DNA from: Pedobacter endophyticus
GTDB lineage: Bacteria > Bacteroidota > Bacteroidia > Sphingobacteriales > Sphingobacteriaceae
Assembly (NCBI RefSeq): GCF_015679185.1
Contig: NZ_CP064939.1
Span: forward strand, 5,208,001-5,272,000
DNA: 64,000 bases
Reading direction: 5' to 3'
Shown here in pieces: positions 16,438 to 25,394 of the stretch; position 1 is the stretch's first letter; each line of letters starts with the position of its first letter. A program made the translations under genes and the position numbers. The notes beneath the pieces were generated by a model. That model ran no database searches. It worked only from the letters and a program-made list of their open reading frames with translations, and was not told where the DNA came from.

Positions 16438-18567
16438 TTAAAGCAGTTTATCCGGAGTAATCGGTAGCGAGCGGATTCTTTTTCCTGTTGCGTTAAACAC
16501 CGCATTTGCAATTGCTGCTGCAACGCCTACAATTCCAACTTCGCCAATTCCCTTTACACCCATCGTGTTTGGTATTAAATCAATTTCATTAATAAACATG
16601 GCATCTAACTTGCCAACATCCAGGTTAGCCGGCACATGGTAATCGGCAAAAGAGCGGGTTGCAAAGTTTCCAAATCGGGCATCAACAACCGATTCTTCAG
16701 TAAGTGCCATGCCGATTCCCCAAACATTTCCGCCGATGATTTGTGATCTGGCTGTTTTAGGGTTTAGGATTTTCCCTGCACCTGTTACCGCTAAAAATCG
16801 GGTTACTTTTACCATTCCCGTAAGGCTGTTTATCCTCACTTCAGCAAAATTTGCATTGAAACTATGGCAAGAATATTTTTCGGCCTCAGTTGGGGCTTTT
16901 GAGTCTGATCGGGTTTCGAAAGCACTAATCTGTTCCGAAACCATTAGCTGGCTTGCGGTTGGCCGAACAAAAAACTGTTTGCCCGATTTCGCCATGAGTT
17001 CATCGGTAATTTTGTTGCAGGCATCATTTACTGCATTTGCAAAACTAGAAGCACCAACCGAACCTACCGAACCGGCAGCGGGAGGGAGGCTCGAATCGCC
17101 AATCTTAACGGTAATCTGCGCTACAGGCACACCCAGTCCATCGGCGGCAGTTTGCGCTAAAATGGTATGCGTACCAGTGCCCAGATCGGATGCCGCAAGC
17201 TCAACAGTGGCAAACACTTGCCCATTTTTACGGTTCATTTTTATTATAGCAGAACTATCTCTTTGGCGTGCCGGGTAAGTTCCGCAAGCCACACCATAAC
17301 CAATAAGGTCGTCGCCAATTTTATTCGTTCCAGGCTCCGATTTTCTTTTATCCCATCCAAACGCTTTTGCGCCTTCCCTTAAACACTGTACCGTAGTTCT
17401 CGAACTCCAGGGCTTTCCGTTAGATGGATCTTTTTTAGGCTCGTTTTTTATCCTTAATTCAATCGGGTCCATGTTGAGTTTGTAGGCCAGCTCATCCATT
17501 GCCGATTCAAGGGCAAAACTCCCGGTCGATTTTCCGGGACCGCGGGTGTAGGTTGGCAGGATCATATTTAACGGAACAGAACGGTAGCTGATTAACGAGT
17601 TTGGCACCTCGTACATAATTTTAGAGCAATCGCCGCAGGGCTCTATGTACTCATCGTCTATCGCGGTATGCGAAATAATTTCATGTGCAAGCGTGGTCAG
17701 TTTTCCCTCTTTAGTTGCGCCAAGCGTCAGTTTTTGAATATTTCGTTGGCGAAGCCCTACCGAATTAAACATCTGTTGCCTTGTTAACGCAAGTTTTACA
17801 GGTCGGTTAACCATTTTAGCAGCCACCGCGGCGAGCGCAAGATTAGCCCATTGCCCGCCCTTTGAGCCGAAGCCACCGCCAATATAGGGTGAGATAATCC
17901 GTACCTGCTCTGGCTTAAGATTTAATGTAGCTGCTGCTGAGTTTTGCGCACCATTGATAATTTGCGAACCATTGTAAAGGGTAACATTTTCGCCTTCCCA
18001 CACTGCAACCGTGGCGTGTGGCTCCATCGGATGATGGTGTTCGATTGGTGTTTCGTACTGTTCTTCAATTTTTACTTCGGCCAGTTCAATGGCCGATTTC
18101 CCGGCACCCCTCACCAAATCTTGCAGCTCTTTACCCTTGGGCATTTCAGGCGTTTGTGCATTCTTTTCGAAATCGGTTTTCTCATTTGCTTTCTGCTGAT
18201 AATCAACTTTTATCAGGTGTGCCGCAAGCGTAGCCTGCTCAAATGTTTCGGCTACGACAATGCCAATATGCTGGCCATAAAATTTAATTTCTGGCCCCTG
18301 CAATAATGCGCCGCCCCTTAAACCCCCTTTTTCGTTTAACTTAGGCGCATTTTCGTGCGTAATAACCTTTAAAACACCCGGTGCCTTTTCTGCACTGCTG
18401 GCATCTATTTTTACTATTTTTCCTGAGGCAATGGTGCTTTTAAACAGCACGGCATAAGCCATTTTAGTTGCCGGATAATCGGTGGCGTAAGCGGCCTTGC
18501 CAGTTATTTTTAAGATCCCATCAATTCGGTCGATTCCCTTGCCAATTGCTTTGTTGCTATCTTCCAT
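16438..18567 (-). CDS. Xanthine-dehydrogenase-family molybdopterin-binding subunit (PaoC/YagR-like)
   Basis: A 709-residue large subunit of a molybdenum hydroxylase that oxidises aldehydes or heteroaromatics with water as oxygen source. Visible family features: the N-terminal DRIDGILKITGKAAYATDY, the cofactor-binding GGGFGSKGGQW near residue 245, and MGVKGIGEVGIVG near the end, where Glu is the catalytic base. I choose ATG 18567, 13 bp after the FAD-subunit stop; the longer frame to 18609 would overlap that gene. Its partners upstream are the FAD and 2Fe-2S subunits, in PaoABC order. The exact substrate is unknown. No XdhC/PaoD-like maturation factor is in the window. Confidence 0.93.
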   Translation of the reverse strand: MEDSNKAIGKGIDRIDGILKITGKAAYATDYPATKMAYAVLFKSTIASGKIVKIDASSAEKAPGVLKVITHENAPKLNEKGGLRGGALLQGPEIKFYGQHIGIVVAETFEQATLAAHLIKVDYQQKANEKTDFEKNAQTPEMPKGKELQDLVRGAGKSAIELAEVKIEEQYETPIEHHHPMEPHATVAVWEGENVTLYNGSQIINGAQNSAAATLNLKPEQVRIISPYIGGGFGSKGGQWANLALAAVAAKMVNRPVKLALTRQQMFNSVGLRQRNIQKLTLGATKEGKLTTLAHEIISHTAIDDEYIEPCGDCSKIMYEVPNSLISYRSVPLNMILPTYTRGPGKSTGSFALESAMDELAYKLNMDPIELRIKNEPKKDPSNGKPWSSRTTVQCLREGAKAFGWDKRKSEPGTNKIGDDLIGYGVACGTYPARQRDSSAIIKMNRKNGQVFATVELAASDLGTGTHTILAQTAADGLGVPVAQITVKIGDSSLPPAAGSVGSVGASSFANAVNDACNKITDELMAKSGKQFFVRPTASQLMVSEQISAFETRSDSKAPTEAEKYSCHSFNANFAEVRINSLTGMVKVTRFLAVTGAGKILNPKTARSQIIGGNVWGIGMALTEESVVDARFGNFATRSFADYHVPANLDVGKLDAMFINEIDLIPNTMGVKGIGEVGIVGVAAAIANAVFNATGKRIRSLPITPDKLL

Positions 18568-18580
18568 AGTTTTTGATGAT

Positions 18581-19564
18581 TTAACCTTTATAGGCGGCTT
18601 CAAGTGCATTAATTAAGGTGTTTTTGCCCATTTCGATTTTAAATTTGTTGTGCGATAATGGCCTTGCCAAGCGCATTTCCGCTTCGGCAGCTTTCTCAAA
18701 ATTGGCTAAAACGGCCGCTTTGCCAACTAAAGCCTGTTCAGCGTTTGTTGCCCGCCAGGGTTTGTGCGCAACCCCACCCATTGAGATGTTAGCAGCTTTA
18801 ATTACGTTTCCGTTCATCTCTAAACCAACCGCAACCGAAACAAGTGCAAAGGCATAAGAATTTCGATCTCTTACCTTGATATAGGCGGAATGTTCTGCGA
18901 AGTTGTTTTTGGGAATTTCGATCGAAGTGATCAACTCACCATGTTTTAAACTGTTATCCTTTTCGGGATGATCGTTGGGCAATAGGTGGAAATCATGAAT
19001 GGCAATAGTGCGCTCTGTACTGTTTTGCGCCATTACCTTAACCGATGCATTTAAGGCCGAAAGGGCCACGGCCATATCTGAGGGATATACCGCAACACAC
19101 TTATCCGACCATCCAAATACGGCATGCATTCTGTTAAATCCATCAATGGCAGCACAACCGCTACCAGGCTGCCGTTTATTACATGGCATGGCAATATCGT
19201 AAAAGTAACTGCACCGTGTTCGCTGTAACAGGTTGCCGCCATTGGTGGCCATGTTTCGGATTTGTGCCGATGCACCAGCCAATATAGCCTTACTAAGCAA
19301 GGGATAATCTTTTCTAATTGTGGGATGATTTGCCGTATCCGTATTTTTTGCCAGTGCGCCTAAACTAATGCCAGAACTGGTATTTTTAATCTCCTTAAAC
19401 GCCAACTTGCCTAAATCAACAATCTCCGTTGGGTTTGTAACATGCTCTTTCATCAAATCGAGAAGATTTGTTCCGCCGCCCAAAAATGCAGCATGGTCAT
19501 TTTTAGTAAGGGCGGCAATTGCGGCAGTCGGATTGTCTGCTATCGAAAATTTAAATGGTGTCAT
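18581..19564 (-). CDS. Molybdenum hydroxylase FAD-binding subunit (PaoB/YagS-like)
   Basis: A 327-residue subunit with the FAD-binding start AAFLGGGTNLLDLMKEHV near residue 27 and QIRNMATNGGNLLQRTRC near residue 110. It also has the Cys-rich insertion of the PaoB branch, CSYFYDIAMPCNKRQPGSGC, which in E. coli PaoB holds an extra 4Fe-4S cluster; the Cys residues are kept here. It passes electrons from the molybdenum site via iron-sulfur clusters to FAD and an outside acceptor. It sits 18 bp after the 2Fe-2S subunit gene and just before the molybdopterin subunit gene, so all three are one operon. Confidence 0.93.
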   Translation of the reverse strand: MTPFKFSIADNPTAAIAALTKNDHAAFLGGGTNLLDLMKEHVTNPTEIVDLGKLAFKEIKNTSSGISLGALAKNTDTANHPTIRKDYPLLSKAILAGASAQIRNMATNGGNLLQRTRCSYFYDIAMPCNKRQPGSGCAAIDGFNRMHAVFGWSDKCVAVYPSDMAVALSALNASVKVMAQNSTERTIAIHDFHLLPNDHPEKDNSLKHGELITSIEIPKNNFAEHSAYIKVRDRNSYAFALVSVAVGLEMNGNVIKAANISMGGVAHKPWRATNAEQALVGKAAVLANFEKAAEAEMRLARPLSHNKFKIEMGKNTLINALEAAYKG

Positions 19565-19582
19565 ATCGCTTCAATGTTCAGA

Positions 19583-20365
19583 TTAACCGGCAAAAAGCCA
19601 ACTTTGTTCAATACTTTTGCCGCTTTGTGCCTCTTTTATGGCAGCTACAATGTTTGGATAGGCCCCACATCGGCAAATATTGCCCGACATCCGTTCCGAA
19701 ATTTCCTCTTCAGATAGCATAATCCCTTGTCGGTGCTCGCGTATATCTTTAGTTATGAAGCTTGCCTGTCCTTCTTTTGCCTCTTTCATCAGCGCCACCG
19801 CCGAACAAATTTGTCCCGGCGTACAAAAACCACATTGAAAACCATCGTGTTTCAAAAATGCACTTTGCATAGGGTTGAGCTCGTTTTCTTTTGCAAGCCC
19901 TTCAATTGTGATTACAGATTTTCCTTCGCAGCTTGCCGCCAGTGTAAGGCACGAAAGCACTCTGTTTCCATCTACAATTACCGTACATGCACCACATTGC
20001 CCATGGTCGCAACCCTTTTTCGATCCCGTTAAGCCAATCCGTTCACGTAAAGTATCAAGCAAGGTCATTCTCGAATCAACCGTTACTTTGCTTAAGCTCG
20101 AGTTCACCTTAAAGTTCACCGTAACGCCATTTTCAATCGCCTCGGGTATCAAATCAGGAATTTCTTCCAAATCAAGCGAACGTGCAAAAAGTTGCTCCGC
20201 ACCAATAAGGTGACTAGCAAGGAGCCCCGCTGTAGCTAGCCCCATTAATTTTACGAAATGTCTTCTGTTGAAACCCGAGTGAATAACTTCTTCCAAATCT
20301 TCAGGCATTAAATCGCCAAAAAGTTTCTTTTCTTCCGGGGTAAGCTGCGTTTTGTTTTGTTTCAT
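19583..20365 (-). CDS. Molybdenum hydroxylase 2Fe-2S subunit with TAT signal (PaoA/YagT-like)
   Basis: A 260-residue small subunit. It has a long N-terminal region with a twin-arginine signal: NRRHFVKLMGLATAGLLASHL, Arg34-Arg35, so the assembled enzyme is exported folded to the periplasm. Two 2Fe-2S clusters are marked by KKGCDHGQCGACTV ... LSC (plant-ferredoxin type) and CGFCTPGQIC ... GNICRCGAYP (helical domain). The order 2Fe-2S, FAD, Mo subunit is exactly that of periplasmic aldehyde oxidase PaoABC. Physiological role is likely detoxification of aldehydes; this is inferred from the family. Confidence 0.93.
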   Translation of the reverse strand: MKQNKTQLTPEEKKLFGDLMPEDLEEVIHSGFNRRHFVKLMGLATAGLLASHLIGAEQLFARSLDLEEIPDLIPEAIENGVTVNFKVNSSLSKVTVDSRMTLLDTLRERIGLTGSKKGCDHGQCGACTVIVDGNRVLSCLTLAASCEGKSVITIEGLAKENELNPMQSAFLKHDGFQCGFCTPGQICSAVALMKEAKEGQASFITKDIREHRQGIMLSEEEISERMSGNICRCGAYPNIVAAIKEAQSGKSIEQSWLFAG

Positions 20366-20532
20366 GTTGTTAGTTTGATGATGATAACAGCGCGTAACTA
20401 ACTGAATACCGAACTGTTAGAAGCTAAACAATAGTAAACATACTTGGTTTCAACAAATCAAAAATGATACGAAGCCCATAGTCATCTATTTTTGTCAACC
20501 CCTTGCAAAACATAAGCTTAAGAGTCGTTCAC

Positions 20533-21126
20533 CTAGTCCTTTCTTCCCCTAATTCTACTTAAAGTTTCTAACCTCATTCCCAAATAACTCGACAGGTGGC
20601 GGATGGGGATTCGGTTGAGATCCAGATTGCTCACCTTTAAAAAGTGATGGTACCGATCTGCCGCGTTCGGAATTCGGGCCAGAAAAGCCCGTTCAGAAGC
20701 TGCATAATATTTTAGCGCAAATAACTTTCTGCCAATTTGTGGGCCTTCCGGAAACTTTTCGAACGTCGATTCGATAAGTGTGTATGGAATTTCGATTAGT
20801 TCGCAGTCTTCCAAAGCCTGAAGATATTCTAGCGAGTGATGTCCAGGCCCTTCCGGATCGCGTATTGCGCCGATAATTTCGTTTCCAGTACTGAACCAGG
20901 TTGTAATGTCCTTGTCGCCATCGCGAATAAACCCCCTTACCAATCCCTTCGTTAAAAAGTAAACCGAGGCATTATAATCCAGTGGAGAAAGGATAAACTT
21001 ATTTTTTTTTGCCAGCAAAGGTTGGCAAAACGCATTGTACTCTTTAATTAAGCCCGGCGAAACAGGGGCGAAGCTATTGATATAGGCTATTAATGGCGAT
21101 AGAAAATGCGATTGAATGTTGGTCAT
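20533..21126 (-). CDS. Crp/Fnr-family transcriptional regulator
   Basis: A 197-residue regulator. The N-terminal part is a cyclic-nucleotide-binding-type beta-roll (KKNKFILSPLDYNASVYFLTKGLVRGF, followed by TTWFSTGNEIIGAIRDPEG), and the C-terminal helix-turn-helix ends IRHLSSYLGMRLETLSRIRGRKD, the usual Bacteroidota Crp form. The classical cAMP phosphate-binding Arg/Ser motif is not obvious, so the ligand may differ or be absent. It stands 167 bp upstream of the Pao-like operon on the same strand and may regulate it; that is inference from position only. Confidence 0.92.
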   Translation of the reverse strand: MTNIQSHFLSPLIAYINSFAPVSPGLIKEYNAFCQPLLAKKNKFILSPLDYNASVYFLTKGLVRGFIRDGDKDITTWFSTGNEIIGAIRDPEGPGHHSLEYLQALEDCELIEIPYTLIESTFEKFPEGPQIGRKLFALKYYAASERAFLARIPNAADRYHHFLKVSNLDLNRIPIRHLSSYLGMRLETLSRIRGRKD

Positions 21127-21189
21127 TAACGGGCAGAATGTGAGGGTGAAATGTATGATTAGTTTGATGATTTATTCCTTTAAGTAATA

Positions 21190-22010
21190 AACAAACTGAT
21201 GCACATTATGTTTCATTTGGGTAAAGTTGCAGTAATGCTTGCTTACAAATTTTCGACCACATAGGCACATAGGGAACATAGATCTTTACGGCTAAGTTAT
21301 GTGTTCTATGTTTCTATGTGGTCAATTATAGGCTTACATATAGCAATATGAAGTGTTCCAAAGCGGCTATTTTGCAGCATCAGTCTAATAACAACGTCAA
21401 TGGCAGTCTAATTTATTGGATAAAATTAATGTAAGTGACGTTAATGCTTGCTTACAAATTTTCGACCACATAGGCACATAGAAAACATAGAGTTTAATGG
21501 CTAAGCTATGTATTCTATGTTTCTATGTGGTCAATTATAGGCTTACATACACAAATACGAAGTGTTCCAAAGCGGCTATTTTGCTGCATCAGGTCTAACA
21601 GCAACGTCAATTCTAATCTATTCGATAAAAATCAATGTAGGTGACGTTAATGCTTGCTTACAAATTTCCGACCACATAGGCACATAGGGAACATAGATCT
21701 TTACGGCTAAGCTATGTGTTCTATGTTTCTATGTGGTCAATTATAGGCTTACATACACAAATACGAAATGTTCCAAAGCGGCTATTTTGCGGCGTCAGGT
21801 CTAACAGCAACGTCAATGGCAGTTCTAATTTATTGAATAAAAATCAATGTAACTGACGTTACCCGCTTGCGATATAAATTTTCGACCACATAGGCACATA
21901 GGGAACATAGAGTTTAATGGCTAAGCTATGTGTTCTATGTTTCTATGTGGTCAATTAGGCTTACATATAGCAGTACGAAGTGTTCCAAAGCGGCTATTTT
22001 GCTGCGAAAG
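21190..22010. repeat. Four tandem copies of a 207-213 bp hairpin unit
   Basis: The segment CTTACAAATT recurs at about 21242, 21451 and 21658, with a diverged copy at 21871. Each unit holds a long imperfect inverted repeat: GACCACATAGGCACATAG and, about 45 bp on, its partner CTATGTTTCTATGTGGTC. A second pair, AACGTCA and TGACGTT, lies between hairpins. The small open frame at 21930-22124 is only a repeat translation. Decayed single copies of the CTATGTGCCTATGTGG hairpin recur near 7102, 51625 and 51690. Confidence 0.9.
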
Positions 22011-22059
22011 TATTATGAGCAACCGCCCGTTCAGGCGGGCGTTCAACATGACAACACCC

Positions 22060-22851
22060 TTATAACCCCGAGTAGTAATCGTAGCCCCGTTTTGCCCAGT
22101 AATCTCTCGGGCGGGCGCTACTGAAATACATTTTGCCTATTCGCTTTAAGTTTTTAATGCCGTATTTCACCGGAATAATCAACCTTAACGGAGCACCGTG
22201 ATTAATGCTTAGCGGTTGGCCGTTCATTTCATACGCCAGTATGGTTTGTGGGTGCAAAACGCTGTCTTTTTCAAGCCCAACATAATAACGGCCATTTGGT
22301 GTTTCCAGGCCCATATAACCTTTCTCGGCAAGCTCATTGAGACCATAATGCGCAATGAAATCCTTCATTTTTACACCTGCCCAATGCTGAATTTGATCCC
22401 AGCCCTCAACACATTTAAAATCGAAGATAATTTCTGTTCTCGGTAGGGCCATAATCTCCTCAATTCCAATGTGCATTGGTTTTGCCAAACCGATTTCCAC
22501 TTCCAACTTCCACGTCGATGCGTCAAAATTTTTATCATCACTAATGCCGATTAAGCCATTTACGCGAACGTTTTTAACCGCTCTTTCTTTCGGATATGTT
22601 TTTGCCAGATGTTTGTTGCTGAAAAGATTACGGAAGAAAAGTTCCGTTTTGTTTAAGGCTTTTCTTAAAGGTTTCCTGGTTCCGGCCGTAATGCCCGGTG
22701 TTTCGTTTGGTGCATCGAGCAGCCACTTCCAACCCGCAAATGCGCCACCACTTAATGCAAAAAATGCGCCGAACGAAATAAAGTTGCGGCGTTTTATTTT
22801 CTGCTCAATTGTAAGTGGTGCTTTAGTCTTCTTTTTGTTCTCCGGTTCCAT
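22060..22851 (-). CDS. YedY/MsrP-like molybdopterin oxidoreductase (sulfite-oxidase fold)
   Basis: A 263-residue oxidoreductase with a TAT-type signal (IKRRNFISFGAFFALSGGAFAGW, near residue 18). The molybdenum-ligating Cys is in DFKCVEGWDQIQ, and NHGAPLRLIIPVKYGIKNLKR is the second cofactor-binding motif. It is shorter than E. coli MsrP and lacks some of its surface loops, so methionine-sulfoxide reductase function is not certain. The upstream gene encodes a membrane cytochrome b and overlaps it by 29 nt, so the pair is probably a quinol-linked reductase or dehydrogenase on the periplasmic side. Confidence 0.9.
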   Translation of the reverse strand: MEPENKKKTKAPLTIEQKIKRRNFISFGAFFALSGGAFAGWKWLLDAPNETPGITAGTRKPLRKALNKTELFFRNLFSNKHLAKTYPKERAVKNVRVNGLIGISDDKNFDASTWKLEVEIGLAKPMHIGIEEIMALPRTEIIFDFKCVEGWDQIQHWAGVKMKDFIAHYGLNELAEKGYMGLETPNGRYYVGLEKDSVLHPQTILAYEMNGQPLSINHGAPLRLIIPVKYGIKNLKRIGKMYFSSARPRDYWAKRGYDYYSGL

Positions 22852-23545
22852 TTTCTGGTAGTTTTTCTGTTTCCTTTTTACTTATACTCGCTTCGCTTTC
22901 TACAACTTCGAAGCCCGATATTACCGATCTGAAATTATTCCATCCGGCCAAAATCACCTGAATAATGTGTACCATAAAGAAAAGCACATAGCCAATAGTT
23001 AGCGCAAAATGGAAAATCCTTGCCAGATGATAGCCTCCGCAGAGCCAGCAAAGCCAGAAAAATTGCACAGGCTTATAAATAGCCAGCCCCGTAATTAGCG
23101 AGCCGGCGCCCATTAATATAATGGCCGTATAGGCGATTCGCTGCGCTGCATTGTACTTGTTTTGCGGAGGAGTGGTTTTGCCGATATGCAAATCGTAAAG
23201 CAGCACTTGCCAGGCTTCCCTAAACGAATTTCTTTTAGGCACAAGTTCTCGCCATGCGCCCGAGTAGAGGGTATAAATAATGTAGAGCAGCCCATTAATT
23301 GCAAAAAACCACATAAAAAAGAAGTGAAATGCCATGCCCTCAGCAAGCCTGTGCGGAATATGAAAATACTGATAAAACCACTGCGGAAAAAACTTAATTA
23401 AACTGAAACCGAATATCGAAATCCCGTAAGCATCATTCGCCCAGTAAATAAACAAGCCACTCCATATCATAATGGCAAGCACCGGGAAATTGACCCAATG
23501 TGTCCATCGCATCAGCAGTGAATGTTTTTCCTTTATTTCCTTCAT
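22823..23545 (-). CDS. Cytochrome b/b6-domain membrane protein (thiosulfate-reductase cytochrome b-like)
   Basis: A 240-residue di-haem-type cytochrome b with four main hydrophobic spans. His residues typical of haem ligands are near the start (HSLLMRWTHWVNF), in the second span (HRLAEGMAFHFFFMW) and in the last (ARIFHFALTIGYVLFFMVHIIQV). The end is charged and cytoplasmic. It should anchor and deliver electrons to or from the YedY-like molybdoprotein encoded by the overlapping downstream gene. It is divergent from the sigma-factor gene across 191 bp. Confidence 0.9.
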   Translation of the reverse strand: MKEIKEKHSLLMRWTHWVNFPVLAIMIWSGLFIYWANDAYGISIFGFSLIKFFPQWFYQYFHIPHRLAEGMAFHFFFMWFFAINGLLYIIYTLYSGAWRELVPKRNSFREAWQVLLYDLHIGKTTPPQNKYNAAQRIAYTAIILMGAGSLITGLAIYKPVQFFWLCWLCGGYHLARIFHFALTIGYVLFFMVHIIQVILAGWNNFRSVISGFEVVESEASISKKETEKLPENGTGEQKED

Positions 23546-23736
23546 AATTTTTTAGTTGGTACTGGCGTTACACATTCACATTTTTGTTGTCTCAGTAGCA
23601 CTTGCCGCCGCAATTATTTACCCTTCGTCGCCCCGCTTTGCCTTTCCTTACAAAAATTATGTAAGGAAATAGATTCGTTTACGACTAATCGTTTGTTAAC
23701 TTGGGTTATTGTTGAATTTAACAATGTAATCAAAAT

Positions 23737-24333
23737 ATGAATGAAGACAAAACTGTAACAGCAGAAATAGTTGATGGGCAGAAGCTTAGCCCCATTACCT
23801 GGGTAGAAAAATATGCCGATTACCTCTATCACTTCGCCATGATGAGATTAAGGGATGAAGAAGTTGCAAGGGATTTGGTGCAAGATACTTTTTTGGCTGC
23901 CTTGCAACAACTATCGAAGTTTGAAGGAAGGAGCAACGAAAAAACCTGGTTAACCGCAATAATAAAGAACAAAATTGCAGATTTTTACAGAAAACAGTCG
24001 TCGAAGAAGCTACGGGAGCTTGGAAATGCAGAAAATGAACAACGGGATTTTTTCGAAAGTGACAGCGGCCATTGGAATACCAGCCATGAACCCCAGGCGT
24101 TTGGCCTCGATGCAGAAAACCCCTTGCTTGTGAAAGAACTGGGGCTCATTCTTGATGATTGTTTGAAGAAGTTGCCCGCCTTGTGGTTTTCGGTTTTTTC
24201 AATGAAACATATCGATGATTTGGCATCGGCAAAAATTTGTGCAACGCTAAACCTTAGCGATTCCAACTTCTGGGTAATTATGCACCGAACAAAACTTAAC
24301 CTGAGGGCCTGCCTTCAAAAACATTGGAACTGA
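23737..24333 (+). CDS. ECF-type RNA polymerase sigma-70 factor
   Basis: A 198-residue ECF sigma factor. Region 2 is visible as WVEKYADYLYHFAMMRLRDEEVARDLVQDTFLAAL and the promoter-melting part as KTWLTAIIKNKIADFYRKQ. Region 4 is KICATLNLSDSNFWVIMHRTKLNLRACL, the recognition helix-turn-helix. The linker of about 70 residues is longer than in minimal ECFs. The zinc-finger protein encoded 2 nt after its stop is likely its anti-sigma factor, and a secreted peroxiredoxin follows, which points to a redox or envelope stress response. Upstream, a near-palindrome TTGTTGAATTTAACAA at 23709-23724 could be part of its control region (weak). Confidence 0.93.
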   Translation: MNEDKTVTAEIVDGQKLSPITWVEKYADYLYHFAMMRLRDEEVARDLVQDTFLAALQQLSKFEGRSNEKTWLTAIIKNKIADFYRKQSSKKLRELGNAENEQRDFFESDSGHWNTSHEPQAFGLDAENPLLVKELGLILDDCLKKLPALWFSVFSMKHIDDLASAKICATLNLSDSNFWVIMHRTKLNLRACLQKHWN

Positions 24334-24335
24334 TT

Positions 24336-24602
24336 ATGAAAGGTGCATTAAAAAAGATTATCTACAATTGTAAGCAGGCTACTTTTTTGATCGAAAAAAA
24401 AACGCTGACCGAAATTACCGCTTCCGAGGCTTTGCAGCTTAAAATTCACCTGGCTGGCTGTTCCGTGTGCAGAACTTTCGAACAACAAAGCCTGCTAATT
24501 AACCACCTGTTCACCAAATATAAACCTGAAGAACTACAGCTTGACGAAGACTTTAAAAAAGATTTACAACAAAAGATTGAAAAGAAAATAGATAAAAACT
24601 GA
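24336..24602 (+). CDS. Zinc-finger anti-sigma-like protein
   Basis: An 88-residue cytosolic protein. I use ATG 24336, two bases after the sigma-factor stop, over an upstream TTG. It has the zf-HC2 pattern of anti-sigma factors: an early NCKQATFLIEKK segment, then KIHLAGCSVCRTF with the His-x3-Cys-x2-Cys zinc motif near residues 43-51. There is no membrane helix, so it would be a soluble, redox-sensitive anti-sigma (ZAS/RsrA-like) rather than a transmembrane one. The tail is highly charged. Its place between the sigma factor and a peroxiredoxin supports a thiol-sensing role. Confidence 0.82.
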   Translation: MKGALKKIIYNCKQATFLIEKKTLTEITASEALQLKIHLAGCSVCRTFEQQSLLINHLFTKYKPEELQLDEDFKKDLQQKIEKKIDKN

Positions 24603-24656
24603 TCTCTCTTTGTAAGGAATGTTCAAGGCGTGAGACTAACTAGAAAATTAAATATC

Positions 24657-25238
24657 ATGAAGAAATTAGTATTATTTATTGCGCTGGTTGTTTTTTTAGG
24701 TCTTCATTCCAGGGCGCAACAAGGTTTACAAGCCGGTGCAGTTGCTCCCGGATTTAGTGGCATCGATCAAAACGGGAAAAAGACCAGCCTCAAAGCGTTG
24801 TTAAAAACGAATAAGGCGGTTGTGTTATTCTTTTATCGTGGGCAGTGGTGTCCTTACTGCAACAAGCAGGTCAAAGCACTTCAAGATTCGTTGCAGTTGC
24901 TTACCGCAAAAGGAGCGTTTGTAGTTGGGGTAACACCAGAAACTACCGAAAACATTGCCAAAACCGTTAAAAAAACCGGAGCGGGATTCTCGATCATCTC
25001 CGATAAAAACGATGAAATTATGAAAGCCTATGGCGTAAACTTTATGATGGATGAGGCAACTTTTACAAAATATAAAAGCTTTGGTGTCGATTTGAACAAC
25101 AGCAATGGCAATAACCGCCGTACCCTTCCGGTGCCAGCCACTTACATTATCGATCAATCGGGAAAGGTGAAATATGTGCACTTCGATCCAAACTACAAGA
25201 AAAGAGCTTCCATAAAAACCCTGCTGGCCGAACTTTAA
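24657..25238 (+). CDS. Exported peroxiredoxin / thioredoxin-like (AhpC-TSA) protein
   Basis: A 193-residue exported redoxin. I use ATG 24657, which gives a clean signal peptide (LVLFIALVVFLGLHSRAQ); a GTG nine codons earlier is less likely. The redox centre is FYRGQWCPYCNKQVKALQD with a WCPYC motif at the head of the thioredoxin-fold helix, and TYIIDQSGKVKYVHFDPNYK is the family C-terminal cis-Pro strand. The CxxC layout is that of AhpC/TSA redoxins of the PrxQ/ResA border. It would work in the periplasm. It is followed by a strong terminator, closing the sigma/anti-sigma/peroxiredoxin unit. Confidence 0.9.
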   Translation: MKKLVLFIALVVFLGLHSRAQQGLQAGAVAPGFSGIDQNGKKTSLKALLKTNKAVVLFFYRGQWCPYCNKQVKALQDSLQLLTAKGAFVVGVTPETTENIAKTVKKTGAGFSIISDKNDEIMKAYGVNFMMDEATFTKYKSFGVDLNNSNGNNRRTLPVPATYIIDQSGKVKYVHFDPNYKKRASIKTLLAEL

Positions 25239-25283
25239 GCTTAATGTTATAACGGAATGCAATTTTTGGTTTTGACGCTTTAC

Positions 25284-25316
25284 AAAGAAGTCAAGTTTTT
25301 AAAACTTGACTTCTTT
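25284..25316. terminator. Intrinsic bidirectional terminator (dispersed hairpin)
   Basis: An almost perfect 16-bp stem, AAAGAAGTCAAGTTTT against AAAACTTGACTTCTTT. The same stem, GAAGTCAAGTTTT...AAAACTTGACTTC, recurs four times in the 63.3-64.0 kb array. Confidence 0.85.
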
Positions 25317-25394
25317 AAATTTTCCTGCCAAATTAAATCGTATAGCTATCGGATTCACATTGCTGTTTATCACCTCCCCCAATAAACGTTTGGG

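Noticed and set aside
21930..22124. 64-residue open frame in the 207-213 bp array
   Set aside because: Translation of the repeated hairpin sequence.
23709..23724. TTGTTGAATTTAACAA near-palindrome between cytochrome b and sigma-factor genes
   Set aside because: Short, AT-rich and imperfect; could be chance, so it is only mentioned in the gene entries.
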